Source: an uncultured Bacteroides sp. (GTDB lineage Bacteria > Bacteroidota > Bacteroidia > Bacteroidales > Bacteroidaceae). From it: DNA of 64,000 nt. Position 1 is the stretch's first letter. Every line of letters begins with the position of its first letter. The notes under the pieces were generated by a model. It was not told the DNA's origin, ran no database searches, and was given only the letters and a program-made list of their open reading frames with translations. Location of the stretch: positions 1-64,000 of the forward strand of contig CANSEY010000002.1 in NCBI GenBank assembly GCA_947646015.1. The letters are read 5' to 3'. Below, piece by piece: positions 50,916-61,300 of this stretch. The translations under genes were made by a program, and so were the position numbers.

Positions 50916-52184
50916 ATGGAACAACTCCTGCACTATGTGTGGAAACACAAAATCTTCCCTCTCCATGAACTGCAAACAACCACCGGGCTGCCTGTTGAAG
51001 TGATTGATACCGGATTGCCGAATTCTGATTCCGGCCCCGATTTTTTTAATGCCAAACTAAAAATCGGTGGTACGCTTTGGGTAGGTAATGTCGAAATACA
51101 TACTGCTTCTTCTGATTGGTTTCGTCACGGACATGACCGTGACATAGCGTATGACTCAGTGATTCTGCACATTGTCACAGAGATCGATTGCGAGATATAT
51201 CGTTCCAATGGGGAACCGGTTCCGCAACTCCGGTTACCTTGCCCCGAACAGGTGAAAGAGCATTATGATGAGCTTTGCCGGGCAGATATACACCCGCCTT
51301 GCTATTCCATTCTGGAAACCCTTCCTAAATTAACGATTCACTCCTGGCTGACCGCTTTACAGACAGAGCGCTTTGATCAGAAGAACCGAACCATAACTCG
51401 GCGACTCCAACGTTGCAATCAGCATTGGGAAGATGCTTTTTTCATCACGTTGGCACGTAATTTCGGATTCGGGCTGAATGGAGATGCTTTTGAGACTTGG
51501 GCAAATCTGCTCTCGTTTCGTGCCATTGATAAGCATCGTGACGATCTGACACAGGTGGAAGCTTTCTTCTTCGGACAAGCCGGTTTGTTGGAGGGAGAAT
51601 CCGCCGACGATTATTTCAGTTGGATGCAGAAAGAATTCCGTTATTTGCAACACAAGTTTGAACTTCCTCCGGTGATGAATCCCTCTTTGTGGCGTTTCCT
51701 CCGTCTTCGTCCGGGTAACTTTCCCCATGTGAGACTGGCACAATTAGCTTCACTTTATTACAGAGAACGCTCTTTGTTTTCACGGGTCATGGAAGCGGAG
51801 ACTCTGAAAGATCTGAAACAGATTTTTGCCGGTCACACTTCTGCTTATTGGGAAGAACATTTCATGTTTGGCAAATCCTCCCCACGGAGAGAGAAAAGTA
51901 TTGGTGCCGGTGCAAAGGAGCTGATCATTATCAATACGGTCATTCCTTTTCTGTATGCATATGGCCTGCATAAAGCCGACGAACGGCTGTGTGAGCGTGC
52001 GGCCTCATTACTTGAAGAACTGAAAGCTGAAAATAATTATGTTACCCGTATGTGGAGCGGAGCCGGCATTTCGGTTCAGACAGCGGCAGATAGCCAGGCG
52101 TTGTTACAATTGCAGAAAGAATATTGCGATAAGAAGAAGTGTCTTTATTGCCGTTTCGGCTATGAGTATCTGAGACATAAATAA
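50916..52184 (+). CDS. DUF2851 family protein
   Basis: This 422-residue protein starts at MEQLLHYVWKHKIFPLHELQ, since the upstream frame begins with TTG. It has GNVEIHTASSDWFRHGHDRD, the hallmark of DUF2851, and a C-terminal zinc-like CYDKKKCLYCRFGYEY-like stretch. The nuclease-like N-terminal half suggests a nucleic-acid role, but no function is proven. Probably monocistronic. Confidence 0.87.
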   Translation: MEQLLHYVWKHKIFPLHELQTTTGLPVEVIDTGLPNSDSGPDFFNAKLKIGGTLWVGNVEIHTASSDWFRHGHDRDIAYDSVILHIVTEIDCEIYRSNGEPVPQLRLPCPEQVKEHYDELCRADIHPPCYSILETLPKLTIHSWLTALQTERFDQKNRTITRRLQRCNQHWEDAFFITLARNFGFGLNGDAFETWANLLSFRAIDKHRDDLTQVEAFFFGQAGLLEGESADDYFSWMQKEFRYLQHKFELPPVMNPSLWRFLRLRPGNFPHVRLAQLASLYYRERSLFSRVMEAETLKDLKQIFAGHTSAYWEEHFMFGKSSPRREKSIGAGAKELIIINTVIPFLYAYGLHKADERLCERAASLLEELKAENNYVTRMWSGAGISVQTAADSQALLQLQKEYCDKKKCLYCRFGYEYLRHK

Positions 52185-52220
52185 TTCTGTCCCTCCGAGT
52201 TGGATATTAGGAAGATATAT

Positions 52221-52228
52221 TATCTTTG
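52221..52228 (+). promoter_or_regulatory. DUF4348 gene -7 box and leader hairpin
   Basis: TATCTTTG lies 48 bases before ATG 52276. The leader contains CGGGG-N7-CCCCG (about 52242-52258), a short hairpin just before the start. Confidence 0.5.
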
Positions 52229-52275
52229 CCCGCTGAAAATGCGGGGTGAGATTCCCCGTTCTAAATCCATTCGTT

Positions 52276-52836
52276 ATGAAAGTGAAAAGATTTGTGCTTT
52301 GTCTGTTTATGCTTACCCTGATAGGGGGTATTTGCTTTATTTCCTGTGGAAATACTTCGAAAGCGAAGGCAGAGAGTGATGTTGCTGCGGAGACGGCTGA
52401 GGAGACCTTCCAGTCGTTTCTGAAGAAATTCACCTCAAGTGCTTCTTTCCAGTATACCCGTGTCAAGTTTCCGTTGAAAACTCCCATCACCTTGATGACG
52501 GACGATGGGAATAGTGAAAAGACCTTCCCCTTTACTCAGGAAAAATGGCCGTTGCTGGATGCCGAGACTCTGAAAGAGGAACGCATCACTCAGGAAGAAG
52601 GAGGAATTTATGTTTCTAAGTTTACGGTAAACGAACCGACACATAAAGAGTTTGAAGCCGGATATGAAGAGTCGGAAGTAGATCTTCGTGTGATATTCGA
52701 CTTGATTGATGGTAAGTGGTACGTGACCGATTGCTATACCGGATGGTATGGATACGACCTTCCGATTGACGATCTGAACGAAACTGTGAAACAAGTGAAA
52801 GAAGAAAACGACACTTTCAAAGAATTGCATCCGTAG
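52276..52836 (+). CDS. DUF4348 family lipoprotein
   Basis: This 186-residue protein begins MKVKRFVLCLFMLTLIGGIC with a lipobox FISC, so it is a lipoprotein. The mature part is acidic and rich in short strands, with KFPLKTPITLMTDDG and VIFDLIDGKWYVTDCYTGWY typical of DUF4348, a small Bacteroidales family of unknown function. It ends near a strong hairpin shared with dus. Confidence 0.82.
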   Translation: MKVKRFVLCLFMLTLIGGICFISCGNTSKAKAESDVAAETAEETFQSFLKKFTSSASFQYTRVKFPLKTPITLMTDDGNSEKTFPFTQEKWPLLDAETLKEERITQEEGGIYVSKFTVNEPTHKEFEAGYEESEVDLRVIFDLIDGKWYVTDCYTGWYGYDLPIDDLNETVKQVKEENDTFKELHP

Positions 52837-52935
52837 GAACGTAAAAAACGGTGGGAGAGAAGGGCTAAGAGGGCTCTCCCTTTTTTCGGATACCGGTGCG
52901 TCAATTTAAGAGGGATGTATCAAAATTCGTATTTG

Positions 52936-53013
52936 CCACAGAGTAACACAGATAACTATCATTAGTTATTAATGGATGAGGCTCACTCAGTGAAACTCTG
53001 TGTTACTCTGTGG
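52936..53013. terminator. Perfect 17-bp hairpin between two convergent genes
   Basis: CCACAGAGTAACACAGA (52936-52952) and TCTGTGTTACTCTGTGG (52997-53013) pair perfectly. A smaller related copy (CGCAGAGTAACGCAGG) is at 34980-34995, and CTCTGTGAAACTCTG at 28749 resembles the loop. This looks like a dispersed repeat used as a bidirectional terminator. Confidence 0.7.
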
Positions 53014-53029
53014 TGAATTACATTTTTTA

Positions 53030-53962
53030 TCACAATGCCGAACGGACGGCAATGTTGTATTTGGCAAGCGTAGTGCTTTTATGGATAGCTTTCCAGCTCT
53101 TTCGGTCTATTTGTGGGGCCAGATACTCCCAGAACGTTTTCATCTTAGTCACCAGTTGTGCTTCGCCACCTTGTATCTGTGTCTCATAGTGTTGGAAAAC
53201 GGCTGTGTGCAGTGCTCTCAACTTTTCTCTCCATTCTTCAGGCGTAAGTTTCCTGCCTTCTTTATATTCCCAACCCAATGCAGGGTTTGCCAATAATCCG
53301 CGGCCGATCATCACTCCGGTAAGTTTCGGAAACTTTTCGGTGATGCACCGGATGTCTTCTATGGTCAGGATGTCTCCGTTGTAGATAACAGGATGTCTGC
53401 ATGCTTCGTAGAAAGCTGTAAAGCCCTCCATATTTACTTCTCCTTTGTATTGCTGGATACCTAAGCGGGGGTGAACGATAATCTCGGTCAGCGGAGCCGC
53501 ATTCAATAGAGGCAACAGGGTCAAACATTCATCCGGCTTTTCCCATCCCAGGCGCATTTTTACTGAGAAGCTCACACCGGGATACTGTTCGATCTGTTTG
53601 AGTAATGTTTCCACTTTATCAGGGTGGGGCAGCATGCCCGATCCACATTGCCGTTTTGCCAACATCGGGAAAGGGCAACCGAGGTTAATGTCCATCTCCC
53701 GATAGCCTTGTTCGATGAAAAGGGCGATTATTCGCTCTGTTTTGTCCATCTCGGAGGCTATAAGTTGTGGAATGAGGTGAGGAACCCGGTTGTTTTCGGG
53801 AAGAATATCCCGTACATCCTTATGGCGGAATTCTCCCCGATCTATTCGTACGAAAGGAGTATGATAGACATCCACACCGCCGAAAACGGCGGCATGGGCA
53901 TTGCGATAGGCTGCTTCGGTATAACCTTGCAGCGGAGCGAGGTGGATAGGTAATGTATTCAT
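53030..53962 (-). CDS. dus: tRNA-dihydrouridine synthase
   Basis: This 310-residue flavoprotein has APLQGYTEAAYR at the N-terminus, DINLGCPFPMLAKRQCGSGM with the catalytic Cys, KMRLGW, VHPRLG, NGDI and IGRGLLANP. It reduces uridine in tRNA D-loops using FMN. Length and motifs agree with the bacterial Dus family; the subtype is not resolved. The next gene upstream begins 7 bases before it on the same strand. Confidence 0.93.
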   Translation of the reverse strand: MNTLPIHLAPLQGYTEAAYRNAHAAVFGGVDVYHTPFVRIDRGEFRHKDVRDILPENNRVPHLIPQLIASEMDKTERIIALFIEQGYREMDINLGCPFPMLAKRQCGSGMLPHPDKVETLLKQIEQYPGVSFSVKMRLGWEKPDECLTLLPLLNAAPLTEIIVHPRLGIQQYKGEVNMEGFTAFYEACRHPVIYNGDILTIEDIRCITEKFPKLTGVMIGRGLLANPALGWEYKEGRKLTPEEWREKLRALHTAVFQHYETQIQGGEAQLVTKMKTFWEYLAPQIDRKSWKAIHKSTTLAKYNIAVRSAL

Positions 53963-53968
53963 CTGTTT

Positions 53969-55189
53969 TTAGAACATAAACATGGCTACACCTACGATGC
54001 GGTTGTTACCAACGGAGTGTGTATCGATGATTTTACCGTTTTTAAGATACAGTGAGCCATAAGCGGCGGAAGTATAGGTATATTCCACTCCAAACTTCCA
54101 GTGGTTGACATTATAGGTCAGTTCAGCACCGGCTGTCACCACTTGGTCCACATTGGTTCCTGTTCCGTATACTTGATTGGATGCCAGGGCATCGCTTGTT
54201 CCCATATTCTTGACATATCCCAGGAAGATACCCGGTTTCCATTTCTGTCCGTATACTACGTTCAGCCATGAACTGGATACCCGGATCGGTGTATACTTTT
54301 GTTCTCCGGTCCGATTATCGATGGATTTGATTCCGAATCCTCCCAGCATGGAGGTTTGTGTCAGGTTGGAGCCTAATACGGTTTTAGCACCTACAAACCA
54401 ATCTTTATTGCTATACTTCACATGACCTTCGTAAGACAGGGTGGTGATGCGCTCGTTCACTTTATAGACTTGGTCCTCTACTTTAGACTCTGTACGAGGC
54501 TTCAGAGAGAGCAGTTCGATTCCTGCTCCGGCTATCCATCCATTGGCTTTATAGTCGAGTCCCAGATAGAACTCAGGAACACAACTGTTCTTTATATAAG
54601 TCTGACTTTTACCGACAATACCTTGTGACAGATACTGTGATTGCCAGATAGCTGCTCCCGTCAGTTGGAACCCTTTGTGTGTATAGCGGTAACGAATTTG
54701 CGGAGCACGGCTGAACGGTTGGAAAGGTGCTCCGACCGAAAGATTCAGGATTTGAGGTGATACGTCACCGAAGAGCGGATGCCAGGTTTGTCCGAGCAAA
54801 AGAGCCGAACGTCCCCAATCCAGGTTCAGGTAAGCGTGACGCAAGCGTATAGTAGAGTAAGAAGTACCTGAACCGCGGAAGTCTGCTTCTACTTTGGCGG
54901 AAGTCATGGCGCGTCCCAGTTTAGGTCCCTTTACATCCAATCCCAGGCGGGTATATAGGGTGTAAAAGCTACCGTTGGCAGTTGCATTTAAATCTCTGCC
55001 ATTGCTATCGAATACTTCGTCTTTGGGGTACATGTAAAACAATCCGTCTACTGTCTCTTCGTTGGCACGACTGTTGTAATAAAGGTCTGTGCGAATCTGT
55101 CCGTAAAACTTATAACTAAAGTCCTTTTTTTGAGCAAAACTGCTTATTGCCATTATCAGGCAAGCAGATAAAATCAGATGCTTCTTCAT
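53969..55189 (-). CDS. Outer-membrane beta-barrel protein (porin-like)
   Basis: This 406-residue protein has a signal peptide cleaved near SSFAQK (about 16-21). It then shows many alternating strands with aromatic residues at ends, including YKFYGQIRTDLYYNSR at the start and VGVAMFMF at the C-terminus, typical of outer-membrane barrels and porin-like proteins. It is the first gene before dus on this strand. Substrate unknown. Promoter box TACCTTTG at 55275-55282. Confidence 0.83.
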   Translation of the reverse strand: MKKHLILSACLIMAISSFAQKKDFSYKFYGQIRTDLYYNSRANEETVDGLFYMYPKDEVFDSNGRDLNATANGSFYTLYTRLGLDVKGPKLGRAMTSAKVEADFRGSGTSYSTIRLRHAYLNLDWGRSALLLGQTWHPLFGDVSPQILNLSVGAPFQPFSRAPQIRYRYTHKGFQLTGAAIWQSQYLSQGIVGKSQTYIKNSCVPEFYLGLDYKANGWIAGAGIELLSLKPRTESKVEDQVYKVNERITTLSYEGHVKYSNKDWFVGAKTVLGSNLTQTSMLGGFGIKSIDNRTGEQKYTPIRVSSSWLNVVYGQKWKPGIFLGYVKNMGTSDALASNQVYGTGTNVDQVVTAGAELTYNVNHWKFGVEYTYTSAAYGSLYLKNGKIIDTHSVGNNRIVGVAMFMF

Positions 55190-55274
55190 TTTTTGTGTTA
55201 TTTGTTAGATACATTAGGGATTTACCCGTTGAAGTTATTATCTTAAATCAATGCAAAGTGGTTGTTTCACGCTG

Positions 55275-55282
55275 CAAAGGTA
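55275..55282 (-). promoter_or_regulatory. Outer-membrane protein gene -7 box
   Basis: TACCTTTG on the minus strand, 86 bases upstream of the start codon at 55189. Confidence 0.5.
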
Positions 55283-55389
55283 AGGAAATCATCTGACTGA
55301 CCATAAAAAAGGAGATCCGAAAGTAAACGTTTTCGGGAAAGGTTGTAAAATAGCATCGGATGGAGAACGGAATACTGAAATAAAGTATA

Positions 55390-55397
55390 TATTTTTG
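55390..55397 (+). promoter_or_regulatory. CBM9-like gene -7 box
   Basis: TATTTTTG, 22 bases before ATG 55420. Confidence 0.5.
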
Positions 55398-55419
55398 CAA
55401 GATAAAAATAGAATAGACC

Positions 55420-56061
55420 ATGAAAGTAAAGAAGATCAGTATTGCTAATGTGGAGGTCGATGCACTTCCCGAATTACTGGATAAAGAAAAGATCGGTTTC
55501 CAACCCATTGATAATGTGAATTGGGAAGCCTACCCTTATCGTCCGAAAGTGGAGTTCCGTATAGCACATAGCGATGATGCTGTTTTGTTACACTTCAATG
55601 TAAAAGAGGCCAGTGTACGGGCTAAGTATGGAGAAGACGATGGCTCCGTATGGACTGATTCCTGTGTGGAGTTTTTCTCTGTACCTGCCGGTGACGGTAT
55701 CTATTATAACATCGAATGCAACTGTATCGGAACCATTCTTATTGGTGCAGGAGCAGAACGCAACAACCGTGAACGCGCTTCTCGGGAAGTGACAGATCAG
55801 GTGAAACGTTGGGCCAGTCTGGGACGCCAGCCTTTCGATGAACGTATCGGTGAGTGCAACTGGGAGGTGGCATTGGTGATTCCATATACAGCTTTCTTCA
55901 AACATCACATTACCTCTTTGGACGGGAAAACAATCACAGCCAACTTCTATAAATGTGGCGACGAACTGCAAACTCCGCATTTCCTCTCATGGAATCCGAT
56001 CAAAATAGAAAAGCCGGATTTTCACCGTCCCGACTTCTTCGGTACGTTGGAATTTGAATAG
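55420..56061 (+). CDS. CBM9-like (DOMON-type) domain protein
   Basis: This 213-residue protein has the fold signature of the CBM9-like family: VNWEAYPYRPKVEFRIAHSD, LHFNVKEASVRAKYGEDDGS, VWTDSCVEFFSVP and a C-terminal HFLSWNPIKIEKPDFHRPDF. It lacks a signal peptide, so it is likely cytoplasmic despite the carbohydrate-binding fold. Ligand unknown. A strong terminator follows. Confidence 0.82.
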   Translation: MKVKKISIANVEVDALPELLDKEKIGFQPIDNVNWEAYPYRPKVEFRIAHSDDAVLLHFNVKEASVRAKYGEDDGSVWTDSCVEFFSVPAGDGIYYNIECNCIGTILIGAGAERNNRERASREVTDQVKRWASLGRQPFDERIGECNWEVALVIPYTAFFKHHITSLDGKTITANFYKCGDELQTPHFLSWNPIKIEKPDFHRPDFFGTLEFE

Positions 56062-56104
56062 TCTGTGATGAACCTGCCTCTAAAGGGCCTCGATACTACT
56101 AAAA

Positions 56105-56139
56105 AAGGTGTAGCCTTCTTTCTGAGATGGCTACACCTT
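56105..56139. terminator. Bidirectional terminator between CBM9-like gene and lpxA
   Basis: AAGGTGTAGCC (56105-56115) and GGCTACACCTT (56129-56139) make a perfect 11-bp stem, with a T-run on the plus strand and A-run upstream. It ends both convergent genes. Confidence 0.85.
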
Positions 56140-56162
56140 CTTTTATAAGCAGAGAATGGTTT

Positions 56163-56933
56163 CTATTTTACGATTCCACGCTTAGACTCTTTGACAAAAG
56201 CCACTATATTCTCTATCTCTTCGCTCATGGGAACCTGGTCTATAATTTTTTGCACTGCATCCTGCAGGCTGAAGTTTCCCTGATAGATCAGGCGATAAGC
56301 ATTGGCTATGTGGCGTAGAACTCTTTCGCTCGTATTTTTATGTTGTTGCAATACTACGGCATTTACTCCGTGATATTCTACCGGGTTACCGGCCATAATG
56401 CTGTATGGGGGCACATCTTTTGAAATACGGCAACCGCTCTGTACCAATGTCCATTGTCCCACATGACAATATTGATGGAGGGTAACATTGCCACTCAGGA
56501 TGACACAATCATCCAAGGTACATTCTCCGGCGATGGTGGTGCCGATACCGGCTACACAATTATCTCCGATTTGTACATCGTGACAAATGTGGACTTTATC
56601 CATCAAGAAATTGCCATTGCCTATTTTGGTAGCATTCCCACCGAAAGTAGCCCGACTGATAACTACGTTTTCGCGGATATGGTTGTTATCCCCGATAATC
56701 AGTGAACTTTCTTCTCCTTTGTAGTGGAAATCCTGTGGTTCTGCTCCTAATACGGCATGTTGATATACTTTGTTACCTTTTCCCAGCCGTGTACCATTCA
56801 GCACACTGGCATAGGGCATAATGATACAGTCGTCCCCTATTTCGACATTATCTTCAATGTAAGCAAACGGTTGAATGATCACATTCTTTCCGATTTTTGC
56901 CCCGGGGGCTATCGATGCTAATGGACTAATCAT
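56163..56933 (-). CDS. lpxA: LpxA-like UDP-GlcNAc acyltransferase
   Basis: This 256-residue protein has the left-handed beta-helix hexapeptide repeats of LpxA (IGKNVIIQPFAYIEDNVEIG, IGNGNFLMDKVHICHDVQIG), including the catalytic His in VHICHDVQIG, and the C-terminal helical domain. The family motif HRGT reads SRAT here (VVISRATFGG), so it may be a divergent paralogue. It would transfer a hydroxyacyl chain to UDP-GlcNAc in lipid A synthesis. It is not next to lpxC/fabZ; it lies downstream of an efflux operon, 19 bases after its last gene. Confidence 0.85.
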   Translation of the reverse strand: MISPLASIAPGAKIGKNVIIQPFAYIEDNVEIGDDCIIMPYASVLNGTRLGKGNKVYQHAVLGAEPQDFHYKGEESSLIIGDNNHIRENVVISRATFGGNATKIGNGNFLMDKVHICHDVQIGDNCVAGIGTTIAGECTLDDCVILSGNVTLHQYCHVGQWTLVQSGCRISKDVPPYSIMAGNPVEYHGVNAVVLQQHKNTSERVLRHIANAYRLIYQGNFSLQDAVQKIIDQVPMSEEIENIVAFVKESKRGIVK

Positions 56934-56952
56934 AATTGTATTGTATTTAAAG

Positions 56953-58344
56953 TTAATCTTCTCTTCCGCCGCCCAATGCCTGATAGAGGCTCACTACAGC
57001 CTGCATCCGGTCGAAGGTGTCGTTTACCTGAGATAAACGGGCACTGAGCAAAGACTGTTCGGCCGACAATACCTCCAGATAAGTAGACGTCCCTAATTTA
57101 AACAATTCTTTTGTATATTCGGATGCTTTTTCTGAAGATTCTACCTGTAATTTGCGGGAAGCAGTTTTTTCAGAAGCACTCTGATATTGATACAATGCAT
57201 TGCTTACTTCACTTCCGGCATTCAACAAACTCTGCTGGAAGGCCAGTTTAGCCTCTTCCTGTTGTGCCTTGGCTATCTTCAGGCGGGCAATGTTTGCACC
57301 ACGGTAGAAGAGAGGCTGGGTAAGCGAACCAAGTACAGAGGCAAGCAGTTTACCAGGATTGATAATGGCACTACCGGCGCTATTGGTCCAACCGGCCGAG
57401 CCGCTGATAGTGATTTGCGGATAGAAGGCGGCACGGGCCGAATTTGCATTGTAGTAAGTACCGGCCAATGCCATTTCGGCTGCTTTCACATCCGGACGGT
57501 TAGAGAGTAGTTGCAAAGGAACGCCCACTGAGAAATCTTCAGGTAATTGCTGCTCTTCCAGAACCCCCCGTTTGATGGTCTGTGGTGCTTGTGCCAATAA
57601 CATGGACATAGCGTTCTCAGCTTCGCGGATACTCTTCTGGATAGCCGGAATAGACGCCAGTACTTGTGCATAGGCAGCCTTGCTTTGTTCCACCCCTGCA
57701 GAAGTTGTGTTGAACATAGCCGCATCTTTCATTGCCTGCATGGTTTCAACATTACGCTTCATGATGTCGGCAGTCTGTTCGGTAATATCGAGCTGACGGT
57801 CGAGCATCAATAAGGTGTAATAGGTATTGGCAATGCCCGAAATGATCTGAGTCTGTACAGCCTGACGATATGCTTTGGTTTGCAACAATGTTACTTGTGC
57901 ACCGCGTTTGGCATTCAGCAACTTGCCGAATAGATCGATCTCCCAGCTGGCTGTTGCCGGCAACGAATAGGTTTTGGTTGCGGCATGCTTATCAAAGCTG
58001 CTGATGGTTCCTTGTGGTGACAATCCGAGTGAAGGAGCGTAAGCCAGACGGGCTGACATCAGTGATGCCTGTGCCTCTTTCACTTTCAGCGCAGCAGTCA
58101 GCAGATCTGTATTGTGGGTTAATCCCTGTTCGATTAACGCTTGCAGTTGAGGATCGGTGAAGACCTCTCTCCAAGGCAGATTTCCGAAGTTGACAGTATC
58201 GGATACCAGTGTATCGGCAACAGATACTGTGTCCCGGTAAAGACCGGAGGCTTCAATATCTTTAGGTCTGTCATATGATTTGTAGATGTGGCAGCTGCTC
58301 AAGAGAGCAGTTGCACACAACATACCTATAATTTGTTTCTTCAT
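56953..58344 (-). CDS. Efflux outer-membrane factor (OprM/NodT family lipoprotein)
   Basis: This 463-residue protein starts at MKKQIIGMLCATALLSSCH, with the lipobox LSSC. It has two TolC-like repeats (ALKVKEAQASLMSARLAYAP; LSNRPDVKAAEMALAGTYYN) that form an outer-membrane channel. It is the third gene of the RND operon, 16 bases after the pump. The longer frame is rejected since its extra residues precede the signal peptide. Confidence 0.93.
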   Translation of the reverse strand: MKKQIIGMLCATALLSSCHIYKSYDRPKDIEASGLYRDTVSVADTLVSDTVNFGNLPWREVFTDPQLQALIEQGLTHNTDLLTAALKVKEAQASLMSARLAYAPSLGLSPQGTISSFDKHAATKTYSLPATASWEIDLFGKLLNAKRGAQVTLLQTKAYRQAVQTQIISGIANTYYTLLMLDRQLDITEQTADIMKRNVETMQAMKDAAMFNTTSAGVEQSKAAYAQVLASIPAIQKSIREAENAMSMLLAQAPQTIKRGVLEEQQLPEDFSVGVPLQLLSNRPDVKAAEMALAGTYYNANSARAAFYPQITISGSAGWTNSAGSAIINPGKLLASVLGSLTQPLFYRGANIARLKIAKAQQEEAKLAFQQSLLNAGSEVSNALYQYQSASEKTASRKLQVESSEKASEYTKELFKLGTSTYLEVLSAEQSLLSARLSQVNDTFDRMQAVVSLYQALGGGRED

Positions 58345-58360
58345 ATTCTTTTCTTTATTC

Positions 58361-61300
58361 CTATTTAGCGTATTGTTCAATTTCTGTTTCTGCATCCGTA
58401 TTATCGATGTCTTCCCATTCAATAGGTTTCACCTTCTCTTGTAGATACTGGAAGATAACGAACAAAGCAGGAACCACGAATATCTGGCATATCATACCGA
58501 TAAACATACCGCCTACCGCAGCCGTACCCAAAGCACGGTTACCATTGGCACCTACGCCCATGGCAAACATCAAAGGCAACAGGCCGACAACCATGGCCAA
58601 TGAAGTCATCAGGATCGGGCGGAGACGGGCACCTGCACCCAATACGGCAGCCCAAGTGATACTCATACCCATCTTACGACGGTCGAGAGCAAACTCTACA
58701 ATTAGGATGGCGTTCTTTGCCAACAGACCCATCAACATGATCAATGCGATCTGCATATAAATGTTGTTGGTAGCTGCTCCCAGTATCGGAAGGACATTGT
58801 TTGCCAATCCCATCAGGTGGGCGAAAATGAAGCTACCTGCCAGACCGAACGGTATAGAAAGCAGTACGGCAAACGGAAGAATATAACTTTCGTATTGTGC
58901 ACTCAGCAACAGATAAACAAATACGAAGCAGAGGACGAAGATCATCGCAGTAGTACTGCCGCTCGAACTTTGTTCTTCACGGGTCATACCCGAGAATTCA
59001 TATCCGTATCCGGTAGGCAACGTCTGTTCTGCCACTTCCTGCATGGCTTGGATGGCCTGACCGGAACTGTATCCGTCAGCCGGCGAACCATTGATAGTCA
59101 TCGCCGTAAACATGTTGAAACGCTTGATGTTGTCCGGTCCGTAAATACGTTTAACGCTCATAAACTGAGTGATAGGAGCCATCTCGTTGCCGTTGCGTAC
59201 TTTAACCGAGTTCAGTGACTCCAGATTGGTACGGCTGTTCGGATCGGCCTGAATCATTACACGGTACATCTTACCGAACCGGTTGAAGTTGGACGAATAT
59301 AGACCACCGTAATATCCTTGCAGGGTAGTAAGGATGTCGCTCGGAGATAATCCGGCCTTCTTACAAGCAGCGGCATCGATATCGATCATGTACTGCGGGA
59401 AGTTCGGGTTGAACGAAGTCTGTGCCGACTGAATTTCGGGGCGTGCCTGTAGCTTGGTGATAAAGTCCTGAGCTACTTCATAGAATTTATCCAGACTACC
59501 GCCTGTCTTATCCTGTAAGTTCATTTCGAAACCGTTGGATACACTGTAACCCGGAATCATAGGGGGAGCGAATAACAGTACGCGGGCGTCTTTAATCACT
59601 TCACGGGCTTTCAGATACAGCATACCTGAAACGAAGTCAGAACGTTGAGCGATGGAACGCTCATCCCAGTTCTTCATTTTACAGATAAATGAACCGTAGC
59701 TGGGACCCTGACCGGCGATAAAGCTATAACCGGCGATCATGGTACGGCTTTCGATAGCCAGGTCGGAGGCCAGTAGGCTATCTACCTGCCACATCACTTC
59801 CTGAGTGCGTTCCAGTGAGCTTCCGGGAGGCATATCGACTACTGCCATAATCGTTCCTGTATCTTCATTCGGTACCAAACCGGTCGGAGTCACTTTCATC
59901 AGGAAGATGAGCAGTGCGAAACCCACTACTACGGAGCCGATGGTCAGCACCGGTTTCTGGATGAAGAAGAGAACACGTTTTTTATATTTCTTCAATACTG
60001 TGTCATAAGCAGCATTGAACGAAGCATGGAAACGGCTTGCTAAAGTCGATTTCTTTTTAGCATCAGGATCGTGGGGTTTCAGTAAGATGGCGCACAATGC
60101 AGGGCTCAGTGTCAAGGCATTTACTGCCGACAAGGCAATAGCAATAGCCATAGTCAGACCAAACTGACGGTAGAATGTACCGGAAGTACCGGTCATAAAG
60201 CTTACCGGAATAAACACGGACATCATAACCAATGTAATGGAGACGATAGCGCCACCCAATTCGTTCATGGCGTCGATGGAAGCTAACCGAGCTGATTTAT
60301 AGCCTTGGTCGAGCTTGGCATGGACACCCTCGACGACGACGATGGCATCGTCCACCACTATGGCAATGGCGAGTACCATGGCACAGAGGGTAAGCAAGTT
60401 GATACTGAATCCGATGATGTAAAGCACAAAGAATGTACCGATCAATGCTACCGGGATCGCGATGGCCGGAATCAGTGTCGAGCGTAGATCCTGCAAGAAA
60501 ATGTAAACCACGATAAATACCAAGATAAAGGCTTCAATCAAAGTCTTTACAACTTCGTGGATAGAAGCAAACAAGAAGTCGTTGGCATTTTGTGAGATAT
60601 TTACTTTAACTCCCGGCGGGAAAGTCGATTCTGATTTTTCAAGCAAGTCGAGGATGTCATTGATGATGGCAGTCGCATTCGAACCGGCTGTCTGGAATAC
60701 GATAACCGTTACGGCAGGGTGACCATTTACGTTGTTAGAGAATCCGTATGTCAGACGACCTAACTCGATTGTGGCAATATCTTTCAATCGGAGCACCTGC
60801 CCGTCAGAATTGGCACGGATCACGATGTTCTCAAACTCTTCCTGGCTCTGCAGACGTCCTTTATAACGCAGCGTATATTGGAAAGTCTGTTTGCCCTGTT
60901 CACCAAATGAACCCGGAGCAGCCTCGATATTCTGTTCGGCCAATGCTGCCGAAACATCGGTAGGCATCAGGTGATATTGGGCCATTACGTCCGGTTTCAA
61001 CCAGATACGCATAGAATAGTCTGCACCGAGCACCATGGCGTCACCTACACCCGGTACACGTTGAACTTCCGGTACGAGATTGATTTTAGCATAGTTCTCA
61101 AGGAATTCGTTATCATATTTGTCATCCGAACTATACAGGGAGAATACCAGCAACATACTGGTTTGTCGTTTTGAGGTAATCACACCTACCTTGGTTACTT
61201 CGGCCGGCAACAGACCCTGTGCTTTGGCTACACGGTTCTGTACGTTTACGGCAGCCATATCCGGGTCCGTACCCTGTTTAAAGTAAACCTCGATAGAGGC

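Noticed and set aside
60305..61174. Small plus-strand frames inside the RND pump gene
   Set aside because: Antisense shadows of a strongly conserved pump gene.
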